Positions 16,472 to 24,978 are shown, counted from the stretch's first letter. The stretch: DNA of 64,000 nt from Marinobacter maritimus (GCF_007671675.1 NZ_VCGW01000001.1:558001-622000), one strand, 5' to 3'. Notes: generated by a model not told the origin, from the letters alone. Numbers and translations: made by a program.

Positions 16472-17386
16472 ATGCCGGTTATGGTTCAGGCGCTGGTGCC
16501 TATTTTTGCGCTGATTGTTTTAGGCTACCTGTTCAGGCGCTGGGAATTTCCCTCGGTTGACTTCTGGCCACAGGCGGAGCGCTTTACCTACTACGTGCTC
16601 TTTCCCGCCATGCTGGTATTCAAGCTGGGCCAGGCGCGGTTGCCGGCCTCCGCCTATGGCGATACTGCGATGCTTATTGGTGCCATGCTTTTGGCGATGA
16701 CACTGTTATTAGTCGCGGTGCAGTTTTTCTGGCGCTTGAGTGGGCCGGTTTTCTCATCGGTCTATCAGGGAGCTATACGATTTAATTCATACGTGGGCCT
16801 TGCGGCGGGTGGCATGCTGTTGGGTGATGAAGGGTTATCGCTGACCGCCATTGCTGTTGCCATCATGGTGCCGTTGATAAATTTGTTGTGCATTCTCATG
16901 TTCTCTCTGGTGGCAACGGACGGCCCGGTGCGGGTGGGGCCGGTATTACGTACGATTGCCTCAAACCCTCTGATTATCGGGTCGGTTCTCGGGGTTACGT
17001 GGAGCTTTTTCGAGATTGATTTCCACCCGCTCCTTGCGGGCACGTTGGAGCCCTTGAGCAACCTGGCGCTGCCGATGGGCTTGATGACCGTTGGCGCCGG
17101 ACTTCAACTCAAGGCTTTGCGTGGCGGCTCCGTGCCTTTTATGGTGTCGTCTGTCCTGAAGTTGTTGCTGTTTCCGCTGATGGCTGCAGGGCTTGCCGTT
17201 CTGTTGGGGCTTGATGGCACCTTGGTGCAGGTGGCGATACTTCTGGCCACGCTTCCAACCGCGACATCGGCCTATATCCTTGCCAGACAGCTAGGCGGTG
17301 ACGCGCCGCTGATGGCGGGCATTATCAGCGGCCAGACACTTCTTGCCATGGTGTCTATTCCGTTAATGCTCAGTATGTTCTGGTAA
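16472..17386 (+). CDS. AEC (auxin efflux carrier) family transporter
   Basis: A 304-residue integral membrane protein with about ten hydrophobic segments, opening MPVMVQALVPIFALIVLGYL. It carries the AEC patterns: FNSYVGLAAGGMLLG, ASNPLIIGSVLGV, LALPMGLMTVGAGL and a final LARQLGGDAPLMAGIISGQT. AEC proteins carry organic acids such as malate or malonate, or other anions. An in-frame GTG lies nine bases upstream, but the ATG at 16472 has GGAG eight bases before it. The last 24 bases overlap the end of znuA, convergently. No linked catabolic genes point to a substrate. Confidence 0.85.
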   Translation: MPVMVQALVPIFALIVLGYLFRRWEFPSVDFWPQAERFTYYVLFPAMLVFKLGQARLPASAYGDTAMLIGAMLLAMTLLLVAVQFFWRLSGPVFSSVYQGAIRFNSYVGLAAGGMLLGDEGLSLTAIAVAIMVPLINLLCILMFSLVATDGPVRVGPVLRTIASNPLIIGSVLGVTWSFFEIDFHPLLAGTLEPLSNLALPMGLMTVGAGLQLKALRGGSVPFMVSSVLKLLLFPLMAAGLAVLLGLDGTLVQVAILLATLPTATSAYILARQLGGDAPLMAGIISGQTLLAMVSIPLMLSMFW

Positions 17387-18313
17387 GCATTTGAGCACGG
17401 CATCGGCGACGCTTTGCTGAAAAGCCGCGTAACCGTCTGCTGTTGCATCAATGTCCGTGGCAAGAGGATCCCAGGTACTGAAGGTCACATCCAGCCCTTT
17501 GGTTATCGAACGCCACCACTGCCGGTTGAATTGCGGCTCGGTCAACAGGCAGGGGTGATTCGCACGGCGCAGACTGTCCTGAACCTCGGCAATGTGCCGT
17601 GCACCTGGCGACAGTTCCGGGTTGAGTGTCAGTATGCCCTCAATGCTCAGATCGTAGTGCTCTGCGAATCGGGTGAAGGCGCTGTGATACGCAAACAGGC
17701 TGATGCCCTGCAAGGGCTGCAATTGTCTCCGGATCTGCTCTTCTTTGTCTGTAATGGATGCCTTGAATGCTACCAGGTTACGATCCAGAGCTGGTTTGTC
17801 TGCACCGCTCAGTTGAACCAGGCTATCCCGAATGGTTTCTGCCATGGCAAGTGCCGTGTGGGGGTCTACCCAGATGTGTGGATCTTCTCCGTCTCCGTGG
17901 TCATGTTCATGGTTATGATCGTCATGGCTTTCGCCGTGTTGGTCGTGTTCGTAATTGTCGTCTCCAGCCCCTAGTGCTTCGGCATCTTGCTGCATAAGGG
18001 CTACGGAGCGCGCGCCAAATTCGTTGCCGGTCAAGAGGCGGTTCAGAAATGTTTCCATCTCAGGGCCTACCCAGAAAATGATGTCGGCGCTTTCCAGTGC
18101 CCTGCGTTTTGAAGGCGTCATTGAATAGTTATGCGGGCTGGAGCCAGGCGGCACCAAAGTACTTGTGTGCATGTCTTCCGTTGCAATCGCGCGCACCAGA
18201 AGCTCCAGCGGCTTGATGGAGGTCAGAATGCGGGTATCGGCAAGCGTGTTGCTGCCGTAGAGAAGGGTGCTGGCGCTCAGAGCCAGAGTGCAAGCTGTTT
18301 TGAGGGTGCGCAT
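17363..18313 (-). CDS. znuA: Zinc ABC transporter substrate-binding protein ZnuA
   Basis: A 316-residue periplasmic metal-binding protein. It has a signal peptide (cleavage near LADT, residue 25), the family opening RILTSIKPLELLVRAIATED, PGSSPHNYSMTPS with a metal-ligand His, a His/Asp-rich loop between about residues 118 and 146 (HDQHGESHDDHNHEHDHGDG), and DPHIWVDPHTALAM. It delivers zinc to a ZnuBC permease/ATPase. Those partner genes are not adjacent: the neighbours are an AEC permease and gltX. A canonical Zur operator lies about 30 bases upstream, so expression should rise in zinc starvation. Confidence 0.92.
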   Translation of the reverse strand: MRTLKTACTLALSASTLLYGSNTLADTRILTSIKPLELLVRAIATEDMHTSTLVPPGSSPHNYSMTPSKRRALESADIIFWVGPEMETFLNRLLTGNEFGARSVALMQQDAEALGAGDDNYEHDQHGESHDDHNHEHDHGDGEDPHIWVDPHTALAMAETIRDSLVQLSGADKPALDRNLVAFKASITDKEEQIRRQLQPLQGISLFAYHSAFTRFAEHYDLSIEGILTLNPELSPGARHIAEVQDSLRRANHPCLLTEPQFNRQWWRSITKGLDVTFSTWDPLATDIDATADGYAAFQQSVADAVLKCLPEHTEH

Positions 18314-18344
18314 GGTGGGTCTGGATCCTGATGTTTGTTTGTAA

Positions 18345-18359
18345 TGTTATAATATAACA
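18345..18359. promoter_or_regulatory. Zur operator upstream of znuA
   Basis: A perfect 7-1-7 palindrome, TGTTATAATATAACA, matches the known gammaproteobacterial Zur box almost exactly. It lies 32 bases upstream of the znuA start and 140 bases upstream of gltX, which faces the other way. It should act on znuA by zinc-dependent repression. I predict no role for it in gltX expression. Confidence 0.88.
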
Positions 18360-18451
18360 CCACGAGTAGGATAATCGCAAAATCTTCTGGGGCCTCAAAG
18401 AGTCTGCGTAATGATACGCTTTGCAATCATGCGAAATAATGCACGGGCCGG

Positions 18452-18457
18452 TATAAT
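18452..18457 (+). promoter_or_regulatory. Probable -10 element of the gltX promoter
   Basis: A consensus TATAAT stands 42 bases before the gltX start. No good -35 hexamer is visible 16-18 bases upstream (18429-18434 is ATGCGA), so the call rests on the -10 alone. Confidence 0.45.
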
Positions 18458-18498
18458 GCCGGGTTTATCAAACGGCCACCGACTTTCAGGAAACTTTC

Positions 18499-19980
18499 AT
18501 GACTGTACGTACCCGAATTGCCCCATCACCTACCGGTGACCCACACGTTGGTACCGCCTACGTGGCCCTGTTCAACCTGTGTTTCGCCCGGCAGCACGGC
18601 GGGCAGTTCATTCTGCGTATTGAGGACACCGATCAGGTTCGCAGCACTGCGGAATCTGAGCAGGATATTCTCAAGGCACTACGCTGGCTCGGCCTCAATT
18701 GGGATGAGGGTCCCGATGTCGGTGGGCCTCACGGGCCGTATCGCCAATCTGAGCGCAAGCATTCTTACGCTCAGTATGCGGAAGATCTGGTCACTGCTGG
18801 TCATGCTTTTTATTGCTTCCGCACGCCAGAAGAGCTGGATGCCATCCGGGAAGAGCGCAAGGCACAAGGTTTGAACCCGGGCATCAAAGGAAATCTGGAG
18901 CTTTCTCAAGAGGAGGTAAAGCGCCGCCTGGATGCAAGTGAGCCCTATGTGATTCGCATGAAGGTGCCGGAGGAAGGCACCTGCGAGATCAATGACATGC
19001 TTCGCGGCATCATTGAAATCGATTGGGCACAGGTAGATTGTCAGATTTTGCTTAAATCTGACGGCATGCCCACCTACCACCTCGCCAACGTGGTTGACGA
19101 CCATTTGATGGAAATTACCCACGTTCTGCGTGGCGAGGAATGGATCAACTCCGCGCCCAAGCACAAGTTACTGTACGAGTATTTCGGATGGGAAATGCCG
19201 GTTCTCTGCCATTTGCCGCTGCTGCGCAACCCGGACAAGAGCAAACTGTCCAAACGCAAGAACCCTACCAGCATTAACTTTTACGAGCGCATGGGCTTTT
19301 TGCCGGAAGCCGTTACCAACTACCTTGGCCGTATGGGCTGGTCCATGCCCGATGAGCGCGAAAAGTTCACGCTGGACGAGATGATCTCCAACTTCGATAT
19401 TCAGCGTGTATCGCTTGGCGGCCCGGTTTTTGATGTGGAAAAGCTACGCTGGCTTAACGGCCTTTGGCTACGCGACGAACTCACAGAAGATCAGTTTATC
19501 GAGCGTATGCGCCAGTGGTGGTTTAACGAAGATTCGCTCAAGGCGCTGGTTCCGCATATCAAGGGCAGGGCAGAGGTGTTCTCCGATGTGGCGCCCATGG
19601 CCGGATTCATGTTTTCGGGCATGCTTGATCTGAAGCCCGAAGACTTTGCGCACAACAAACTGGAAGAAGGTCAGATCAAGCGGGTTCTCCAGTTCACCTT
19701 GTGGAAGCTTGAAGCCCAGCGCCACTGGAGCAAGGAAAGCATCTTCGCGGATATCAAGTTTCTGGCCAAAGCCATGGATCTTAAGATGGGCGACTTCATG
19801 TTTTCTGTATTTGTTGCTATTGCAGGTACTCCGAACTCCTGGTCGGTTATGGATTCCATGGATATGCTCGGCCCGGATATGACCCGCGCTCGTTTGCGGC
19901 AGGCTTTGGAAGTGCTTGGAGGTTTCTCCAAGAAAGAAAACAAGAAAGTGGAGAAAGAATACGCTGCACTGGGTGCTTAA
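18499..19980 (+). CDS. gltX: Glutamyl-tRNA synthetase
   Basis: A 493-residue class I aminoacyl-tRNA synthetase that charges tRNA-Glu. The HIGH motif is PHVGT at residues 15-19 inside [16 protein letters not shown]; the KMSKS motif is KLSKRK near residue 250; the catalytic-domain patterns RIEDTDQ and LHLAN-like [13 protein letters not shown] are present. The length is normal for full GluRS. The gene is followed after about 115 bases by a tRNA-Ala/tRNA-Glu pair with its own promoter, so the enzyme and its substrate tRNA are neighbours. The start has a purine-rich stretch (CAGGAAAC) upstream. Confidence 0.97.
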   Translation: MTVRTRIAPSPTGDPHVGTAYVALFNLCFARQHGGQFILRIEDTDQVRSTAESEQDILKALRWLGLNWDEGPDVGGPHGPYRQSERKHSYAQYAEDLVTAGHAFYCFRTPEELDAIREERKAQGLNPGIKGNLELSQEEVKRRLDASEPYVIRMKVPEEGTCEINDMLRGIIEIDWAQVDCQILLKSDGMPTYHLANVVDDHLMEITHVLRGEEWINSAPKHKLLYEYFGWEMPVLCHLPLLRNPDKSKLSKRKNPTSINFYERMGFLPEAVTNYLGRMGWSMPDEREKFTLDEMISNFDIQRVSLGGPVFDVEKLRWLNGLWLRDELTEDQFIERMRQWWFNEDSLKALVPHIKGRAEVFSDVAPMAGFMFSGMLDLKPEDFAHNKLEEGQIKRVLQFTLWKLEAQRHWSKESIFADIKFLAKAMDLKMGDFMFSVFVAIAGTPNSWSVMDSMDMLGPDMTRARLRQALEVLGGFSKKENKKVEKEYAALGA

Positions 19981-20053
19981 TAGCCGCTTTGGTGAAGAAG
20001 TGAGCGGTCTGGACAGGGAAGTTCGGAAAACTGAAAAAAAGTGCCCCCAAAGG

Positions 20054-20082
20054 TTGACGCCCATGGGGCGGATCCTTAATAT
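20054..20082 (+). promoter_or_regulatory. Promoter of the tRNA-Ala/tRNA-Glu operon
   Basis: TTGACG (20054-20059) and TAATAT (20077-20082) are separated by exactly 17 bases. This is a near-consensus sigma-70 promoter ending 12 bases before the tRNA-Ala gene, as expected for a strong stable-RNA promoter. Confidence 0.8.
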
Positions 20083-20094
20083 ACGCAGCCGTTG

Positions 20095-20170
20095 GGGGCC
20101 ATAGCTCAGCTGGGAGAGCGCAACACTGGCAGTGTTGAGGTCGACGGTTCGATCCCGTCTGGCTCCACCA
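20095..20170 (+). tRNA. tRNA-Ala (GGC)
   Basis: The 76-base cloverleaf includes an encoded CCA. The acceptor stem pairs GGGGCCA with TGGCTCC, the D-arm reads GCTCAGCTGGGAGAGC, the anticodon stem CAACA/TGTTG encloses the loop CTGGCAG with anticodon GGC, and the T-arm has GGTTCGATCC. It decodes GCC and GCU alanine codons. Confidence 0.96.
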
Positions 20171-20178
20171 ATTTTCTA

Positions 20179-20254
20179 GTCCCCTTCGTCTAGTGGCCTA
20201 GGACTCCGCCCTTTCACGGCGGCAACAGGGGTTCGAACCCCCTAGGGGACGCCA
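20179..20254 (+). tRNA. tRNA-Glu (TTC)
   Basis: A 76-base cloverleaf with encoded CCA. The acceptor GTCCCCT pairs with AGGGGAC, the anticodon stem CCGCC/GGCGG encloses CTTTCAC with anticodon TTC, and the T-arm is GGGTTCGAACC. It lies eight bases after tRNA-Ala and must be co-transcribed with it. Its cognate synthetase gene, gltX, is immediately upstream. Confidence 0.96.
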
Positions 20255-20294
20255 ATACGGCTTGACGGTTTAGTCCACCGGATAGCCATCAAAT

Positions 20295-20318
20295 AAACCG
20301 CCTTCGGGCGGTTTTTTT
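20295..20318 (+). terminator. Rho-independent terminator of the tRNA operon
   Basis: The stem AAACCGCC/GGCGGTTT closes on a stable TTCG tetraloop and runs into seven Ts. It lies 40 bases after tRNA-Glu. Confidence 0.9.
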
Positions 20319-20359
20319 GTGCCAGAAAGAAAAAGGAAGACTGACACCAAAGATACGGT

Positions 20360-20470
20360 GGTGAGCTGGGGAGCGGGTGTCCCAAAACTGTGTGTTGCCA
20401 GGGATGGCAACACCAAGCCCCCATGGATGGGTTCACGGCGTGTTTTGGGACACCCGCTCCCCAGCTCACC
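20360..20470. repeat. Palindromic repeat element with 29-bp perfect arms (MITE/REP-like)
   Basis: Arms 20360-20388 and 20442-20470 are perfect reverse complements. The 53-base centre holds a second perfect hairpin (GTGTTGCCA at 20392-20400 with TGGCAACAC at 20405-20413, loop GGGA). It encodes no credible protein; open frames on both strands are mirror images of the arms. It sits between the tRNA terminator and the end of the QueD-like gene. The structure resembles a small non-autonomous mobile element or a REPIN-like pair. Copy number in the genome cannot be judged from one window. It makes up most of the gene-free stretch 20319-20490. Confidence 0.8.
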
Positions 20471-20490
20471 GGTGCCCGGAGTTCAAGGTA

Positions 20491-21342
20491 CTAGCGTGAG
20501 GCAATGGCACCTTTGCCAACACCCTCGTAGGCTTTCACAAGAACGGTGTCGGAAGGAAATTCTGCTTTAAGCTGGTCGGCGATGTGTGCGGCGATCAATT
20601 CAACCGTTGTGTCAGTACCCATCATATAAACGCGCTTTTCAGGCAAGGTCAGGGCAAATTCGCCCTGGTTGGCCTCGTACTCAAAGGTTATGTAGGGAAC
20701 ACCATCTTCTGCTACGTGCCTGCGCACTACGTCTTCCTCAGAACCCACATAGATATCCTGCCAAAGCTTGGACCAGGCGCTTTCCAGGTCATAGTCCCGG
20801 TGCCCATTTCGATCAATGCGAATAGGTGAACGGTGGCCATGCGCGATGCGCTGGCAGTTTCCCAAGTGCTTTTTCAGGCCGTGAACATAGTGGTAGTAGG
20901 CGCCCTCTATCACGTCTTCACGAAGGTTGATTTCCACCGATGTCACATTTGCCGGCAGTACCGCCATCAGCTCACGCTCCAGCAGTGCCGCAACCGCCGA
21001 TGGAACAACCCGCTCTGCCGAAAGCCATACAACGGCTTCATCCGGTGAGCGGTGCACAATGTGGCTGCCGTCGGTCAGGGCCCAGGTAAAAGTGTCGGGC
21101 GTGTCCTGGTTCCAGGAGAGGCCTTCGTAGCCACGGGGTATGACCAGCCGGTGATCCACGCGCTCATCTATAATGCGCTTGATGGTGCGCTTCACGTTGC
21201 TGAAATCGAATACCATGCCCTGGTCATCAAGTTCGCCTCCCAGCACAACGTCGGCAATCCAGCTTTCCCCTACTAACCCACGGGTGGGATCCAGGTAAGC
21301 AAAATCAATAACGGTGAGGTTGTCTACAAACAGGTGATTCAT
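20491..21342 (-). CDS. Two-domain 6-carboxytetrahydropterin synthase (QueD/PTPS) homologue
   Basis: A 283-residue protein built from two tetrahydropterin-synthase-like halves. Residues 1 to about 110 carry the GMVFDFSNVK and VDHRLVIP patterns but not a cysteine-histidine site. The second half has the zinc and catalytic site: HYVH near 151-154 and CQRIAHGHR with Cys163, His168 and His170. QueD makes carboxytetrahydropterin from dihydroneopterin triphosphate for queuosine; usual members are about 120 residues. The split of motifs between the halves suggests fusion with loss of one active site per repeat. No other queuosine genes are adjacent. Confidence 0.78.
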   Translation of the reverse strand: MNHLFVDNLTVIDFAYLDPTRGLVGESWIADVVLGGELDDQGMVFDFSNVKRTIKRIIDERVDHRLVIPRGYEGLSWNQDTPDTFTWALTDGSHIVHRSPDEAVVWLSAERVVPSAVAALLERELMAVLPANVTSVEINLREDVIEGAYYHYVHGLKKHLGNCQRIAHGHRSPIRIDRNGHRDYDLESAWSKLWQDIYVGSEEDVVRRHVAEDGVPYITFEYEANQGEFALTLPEKRVYMMGTDTTVELIAAHIADQLKAEFPSDTVLVKAYEGVGKGAIASR

Positions 21343-21476
21343 TAAATTTCCGGGCGGGTAGGGTTGAATGATGTGGGGATTCTAGCAAAAATCCTGAATG
21401 AGTGACCGGTCAGGTAATGGCCTGAGTCGATTCATGCCATTATTTCTGTTTTCACCTCTTTATCAGGAGCGAAATC

Positions 21477-22127
21477 ATAACCGCCTCTTGTTGTGACAGC
21501 GATCAGGAATTTCCGGCACTTGTTCTTGCAGCAGGTGCTTCCAGTCGGTTTGGGCGCCCAAAAGCCCTGTTAACCCTGAGAGCACGGAATGGGCAGAGCT
21601 GTACGTTGCTCGATCATGCAATCGCTCAGGGTAGGCTGCTGAGCCAGGAGGTGCGAGTTGTGTGTGGGGCCTGGTACCCTTTGGTTCGTTTCCGTTGTCG
21701 CGTGCAGCCTTCTCGTTGGGTGCCAGTGGCAGATTGGCATGAGGGTATGGCGGCTTCGTTAGCGGCTGGTATTCGAAGCCTTGGGCCGTATCCGAAAGGT
21801 GTGTTCGTGCTGGTAGCGGATCAGCCGCTGCTGGATACGAAAGCACTTGAAGCTTTTGGCGCAGCGGCGCGATGTTTCCCGGCGCAGCCGGCTGCAGCGG
21901 ATTATGGCCGGCGCCCGGGCGTACCGGCCTACCTGCCCCGCGGACTATGGCCCGAAGTGCTGGCGCTGGAAGGTGATAGGGGGGCAAGCCGTTTGCTGGC
22001 CAAAGCTGGTGCGACCCGGCTGAACATTCCGGGCGTCCATGACGACATAGACACACCGGAAGATTGGGAAAGAATTCGCCAGGCGGTTAGCCGAAAAGAC
22101 CCGCTAACCAGGCAATCCCAAGGCTGA
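21477..22127 (+). CDS. MobA-like NTP transferase with apparent AUA start codon
   Basis: A 216-residue nucleotidyltransferase of the MobA/MocA-like type. The nucleotide-binding loop is [17 protein letters not shown] at about residues 15-31, followed by [10 protein letters not shown] (metal-site DQP) and PGVPAYLP. The homology clearly extends upstream of the first standard start (TTG at 21606), and the frame is open back to a stop at 21423 with no ATG, GTG or TTG. AGGAG at 21465-21469 is seven bases from ATA at 21477, where an initiator Met would sit (ATA-ACC-GCC). So the start is either a real AUA codon or an ATG lost by mutation or error. MocA makes molybdopterin cytosine dinucleotide; here no molybdenum genes adjoin. 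The 3' end overlaps the convergent regulator gene by 41 bases. Confidence 0.72.
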   Translation: MTASCCDSDQEFPALVLAAGASSRFGRPKALLTLRARNGQSCTLLDHAIAQGRLLSQEVRVVCGAWYPLVRFRCRVQPSRWVPVADWHEGMAASLAAGIRSLGPYPKGVFVLVADQPLLDTKALEAFGAAARCFPAQPAAADYGRRPGVPAYLPRGLWPEVLALEGDRGASRLLAKAGATRLNIPGVHDDIDTPEDWERIRQAVSRKDPLTRQSQG

Positions 22128-23184
22128 ATACTCCAAGACTGACCGCAAGCGCAACCGTATAGATTTTGGAAGACGCTGAGCGCTGCTGGCCCACGAACAG
22201 ATCAATGGTCCGCTGCGCGATGTCTTCAGCCGTTTCACGGGAAATCTCATGTGCCTGCTGTATGGCTTCCGATTGCAGTGTCTGCCAGAAATCGGTATCG
22301 ATGGTCTGCACACTGGTAATGTGGTCTTTGAGTTCGGCCATATGGTTACTGGTAAAGCCGGTGTTTTGTGAGAGCTCATTTTTCAGGTCTGCCAGCTCGC
22401 GGCCCAGGTGGAGGTTTACTTCTGCCGCAACCTCCTCATGCAGGTTCCGGGTGCGCTCCTCTATCATCCCACTCATCGCATTCAGGCGTTCTTCAATCAT
22501 GGATGCCTGCTTGCCACGCGATTCATCCAGTGCGCGCTTCAGGTGGTCAAACTGTTCGTCAAATAACGAACTGAGCAGCTCATGTAGGCGGTTGTTGACG
22601 TGAGTTTTGACGGCGGAGCGGGAAATCTGCTCTATCAGATCGCTGGTCAACGGCACAACACTTGGCGAGGTGTCGCCATTCAACGTGGGTTCACTCTCAG
22701 ACTGCTTTGGTGACATCTCTACCGCAGCATTGTCTGGCATATTCGCCAGATATTCGTCGGTCTCGGGTGTCAGGTCGATCTGCGGTGCCTCTTGCAGGGA
22801 GCCTTCCTTGACGTCGATTGCCAGTTGCTCGAGCACCAGGCCAAGGCCATCAGGCTGTGTTGGCTTGGTCAGGATGTTATAAACCCCGAAATTTTTCGCT
22901 TCTTTCGTGAACGATGAGGACTTCTGGGACGTGCACATGATGATCGGTATGCTGGCCGTCTCCGGGTTGCCCTTGATGGCCTTGGTGGCTTCCACGCCGT
23001 TCATTCCGGGCATCAGGTGGTCCATGAAGATAACGTCCGGACGCTCACGGCTGCCGAGAAACTCCAAGGCCTCTTCGGCTGAGCCGGCCATGCTGACGTT
23101 CATGTCGAGATTCTCCAGCAGCTTGCTCAGGGCAAACCGCGCTACCTTAGAGTCGTCCACCAGAAGAGCATTCTTGATCGCCAT
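22087..23184 (-). CDS. Response regulator with receiver domain, coiled coil and C-terminal membrane anchor
   Basis: A 365-residue protein. Residues 4-125 form a CheY-like receiver: acidic pair in LLVDDS, phospho-acceptor Asp near residue 55 in [13 protein letters not shown], the Thr/Ser of MCTS near 86 and the Lys of LTKPTQ near 107. There is no DNA-binding or enzymatic output domain. A low-complexity linker leads to a long helical region (about 185-335) with many Glu/Lys heptads, then a hydrophobic segment (about 342-362, [20 protein letters not shown]) at the very C-terminus. It should be a tail-anchored regulator acting by protein contact at the inner membrane. It follows the PEGA/MORN gene by 61 bases and may share its operon. 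Confidence 0.82.
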   Translation of the reverse strand: MAIKNALLVDDSKVARFALSKLLENLDMNVSMAGSAEEALEFLGSRERPDVIFMDHLMPGMNGVEATKAIKGNPETASIPIIMCTSQKSSSFTKEAKNFGVYNILTKPTQPDGLGLVLEQLAIDVKEGSLQEAPQIDLTPETDEYLANMPDNAAVEMSPKQSESEPTLNGDTSPSVVPLTSDLIEQISRSAVKTHVNNRLHELLSSLFDEQFDHLKRALDESRGKQASMIEERLNAMSGMIEERTRNLHEEVAAEVNLHLGRELADLKNELSQNTGFTSNHMAELKDHITSVQTIDTDFWQTLQSEAIQQAHEISRETAEDIAQRTIDLFVGQQRSASSKIYTVALAVSLGVFSLGIAWLAGLFG

Positions 23185-23245
23185 CTAACTACCTCAAGCT
23201 GTTACTTCAATCGCGTTGGTTATCGGGCTGGTTTTACTATTGGAG

Positions 23246-24403
23246 CTACCAGCCTTCCAGTTTCGGGCATTGTGTTGCCCGGTAGCTCTTGTCCCGATAA
23301 CAGACGCCGGGCTCTGTGGTGCGCGCTGTAAAAATCTCACCAGCCGCTGTGGTCAGGCGAACCTGTCCATAGGGTTCACCGTGGCGGAATGTCGCCTCGA
23401 TGGAACTGCCATTCGGGTTGCGCAGTAAACCATTTCCGTGAAACTTGCCTTCGATGTAATCGCCCTCGTATTTTTTGCCGTTGGCGAAAACTTCCGAACC
23501 GCTTCCGTGGAAAGTCCCATTGGAAAAGTCGCCCTCATAATGGCGACCATCCGGATAGGTCAGGGTGCCGCGCCCATGAAAGTCGCTGTTACGGAAACCG
23601 CCGACGTATAACATGCCGTCGACTGTTGCCAGTGAGCCGTGACCGTTGAGCTGCCCCTGGGACCATTCGCCGGTCAGAATATCACCATTGCCACGTGTGA
23701 GTGTTCCTTGGCCGTGAAACGCGCCATTCACAAAATGGCCTTCGTAACGAAGACCGTCGCTGTCTGCATAGATTCCTTCGCCGGTTTTTATGCCACCTGT
23801 CCAGACGCCGTTCTGGAAACTGACGTTTGTGTAGGCTTCCAGTTCGCCCATCAATATCACTTCGTTGCCGGCGTCGAGAGTGACGCTTTGCTGCCAGGGC
23901 CGGAAACCGGTTTTGCTGATGGTGATGTCATAGGTGCCCGGGGCAAGTTCAAGATCCAGGCGGGTTTCGCCATAGGATTTGCCATTGATATCAACCTGAT
24001 CATCTTCCACGTTTGAACGCAGGATAAGAAGGCCGGTTGTCGGGACCGGCGGCTGTTCCGGAGCTGGCTCGGCAGCATCTGGATCTGGAGTGTCGGAGGC
24101 CAGGGCCGCCGCCGGCTCGGCTGAGGCAACCACCATGGATTTCTCCGGGGGCTCGGCAATGCGGAACGGCTCGGTGTTCACCGATGGCTGTGCTGATGGA
24201 ACCGCAGTTTCAACCGGAGGTGCCGGGACAGGCTCTGCAGCATGCTCAACCGCAAGTGCTGTAGTTGGCTCTGCAGCAGACTCAATCAGGTGGGGAGGAG
24301 CTTCCACAATCTTCTGTTCACCCTGAACAGAGGCAAGCCCCGCTGTCACCAGAAGCATAAGAGCGAGGGCATTCAAAAACAGAAGTGGTCTGAAATCGAC
24401 CAT
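23246..24403 (-). CDS. PEGA- and MORN-repeat protein
   Basis: A 385-residue envelope protein. An N-terminal hydrophobic segment (residues 6-25) acts as signal or anchor; a Pro/Ala/Glu-rich linker spans about 30-125; residues about 130-195 form a PEGA-like domain (GLLILRSNVEDDQVDINGK, LELAPGTYDITISKTGFRPW); then about seven MORN repeats follow, recognised by the recurring YEG-F-G--HG-G pattern (YEGDFSNGTFHGSGS and similar). It ends in a Cys-containing tail. PEGA domains occur in surface proteins; MORN repeats bind proteins or lipids. The function is unknown. The downstream response regulator is the most likely partner. Confidence 0.82.
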   Translation of the reverse strand: MVDFRPLLFLNALALMLLVTAGLASVQGEQKIVEAPPHLIESAAEPTTALAVEHAAEPVPAPPVETAVPSAQPSVNTEPFRIAEPPEKSMVVASAEPAAALASDTPDPDAAEPAPEQPPVPTTGLLILRSNVEDDQVDINGKSYGETRLDLELAPGTYDITISKTGFRPWQQSVTLDAGNEVILMGELEAYTNVSFQNGVWTGGIKTGEGIYADSDGLRYEGHFVNGAFHGQGTLTRGNGDILTGEWSQGQLNGHGSLATVDGMLYVGGFRNSDFHGRGTLTYPDGRHYEGDFSNGTFHGSGSEVFANGKKYEGDYIEGKFHGNGLLRNPNGSSIEATFRHGEPYGQVRLTTAAGEIFTARTTEPGVCYRDKSYRATQCPKLEGW

Positions 24404-24516
24404 GGTGGAACCTCTTGATCCAGCACTCTACAAATTCGGAAGCGGTTTTATCTTACCCAGCGAGCGCGGAGATATGTAACCGAAAGTGCTTGAACTTGGC
24501 GAGAATGCAGGCCAAA

Positions 24517-24978
24517 TCACACTTTAGCCGGAAGTTGATCATGATTGAGCTGCTCCCAGGCCCTCATGTAGACATCGGCTTCGTATTCATAGGGCGATTT
24601 GAAGGGCGTGAGAACAAAATCAAAGATCAGAAAGAAAAAGCCAACCGACGCCCAGGCGATGGCAAGTGTACTGAGTGTTGTGGCCTGCACCTCGGGGTTG
24701 GAGTTCACGAAATCCTGGAGTACAGGAATCAGATCAGAAGCGAGGACCACCGGATTGAAGCTGGACAGTACCAAGGGCACCCAGAAGGCCATGAATATGG
24801 GAAAGAAGCCGAAAGACCAGAGCAGACGGCGCGCCAGATAGATAGCGACCTCGCGCCGGAAGCGCTGCCGAACCTCTGGAGATTTACGTATGCGCTCAAG
24901 GTAACTCCGCCGCTCTGCCCAATAAGCGGCGACGTCGGGAGCCTGTGAGGCTCGTGCTGGGCCTGAAGATGTACTCAT
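24517..24978 (-). CDS. Small membrane protein of unknown function
   Basis: A 153-residue protein not recognised by family. A charged N-terminal part (RRSYLERIRKSPEVRQRFRR) is followed by two hydrophobic segments, about residues 52-77 (LLWSFGFFPIFMAFWVPLVL) and 100-122 (LSTLAIAWASVGFFFLIFDF), and a short acidic C-terminus. Base composition matches its neighbours and the start has no close rival. It is read in the same direction as the PEGA/MORN gene, 113 bases before it, and is divergent from the protease gene across a 100-base promoter region. Confidence 0.6.
   Translation of the reverse strand: MSTSSGPARASQAPDVAAYWAERRSYLERIRKSPEVRQRFRREVAIYLARRLLWSFGFFPIFMAFWVPLVLSSFNPVVLASDLIPVLQDFVNSNPEVQATTLSTLAIAWASVGFFFLIFDFVLTPFKSPYEYEADVYMRAWEQLNHDQLPAKV

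Noticed and set aside
20095..20254. tRNA genes as integration sites for a genomic island
   Set aside because: No integrase and no repeated tRNA 3' end were seen nearby; the palindromic element does not match the tRNA ends.
20242..20570. Open frames on both strands across the palindromic element
   Set aside because: They are mirror images produced by the repeat arms and lack ribosome-binding sites.
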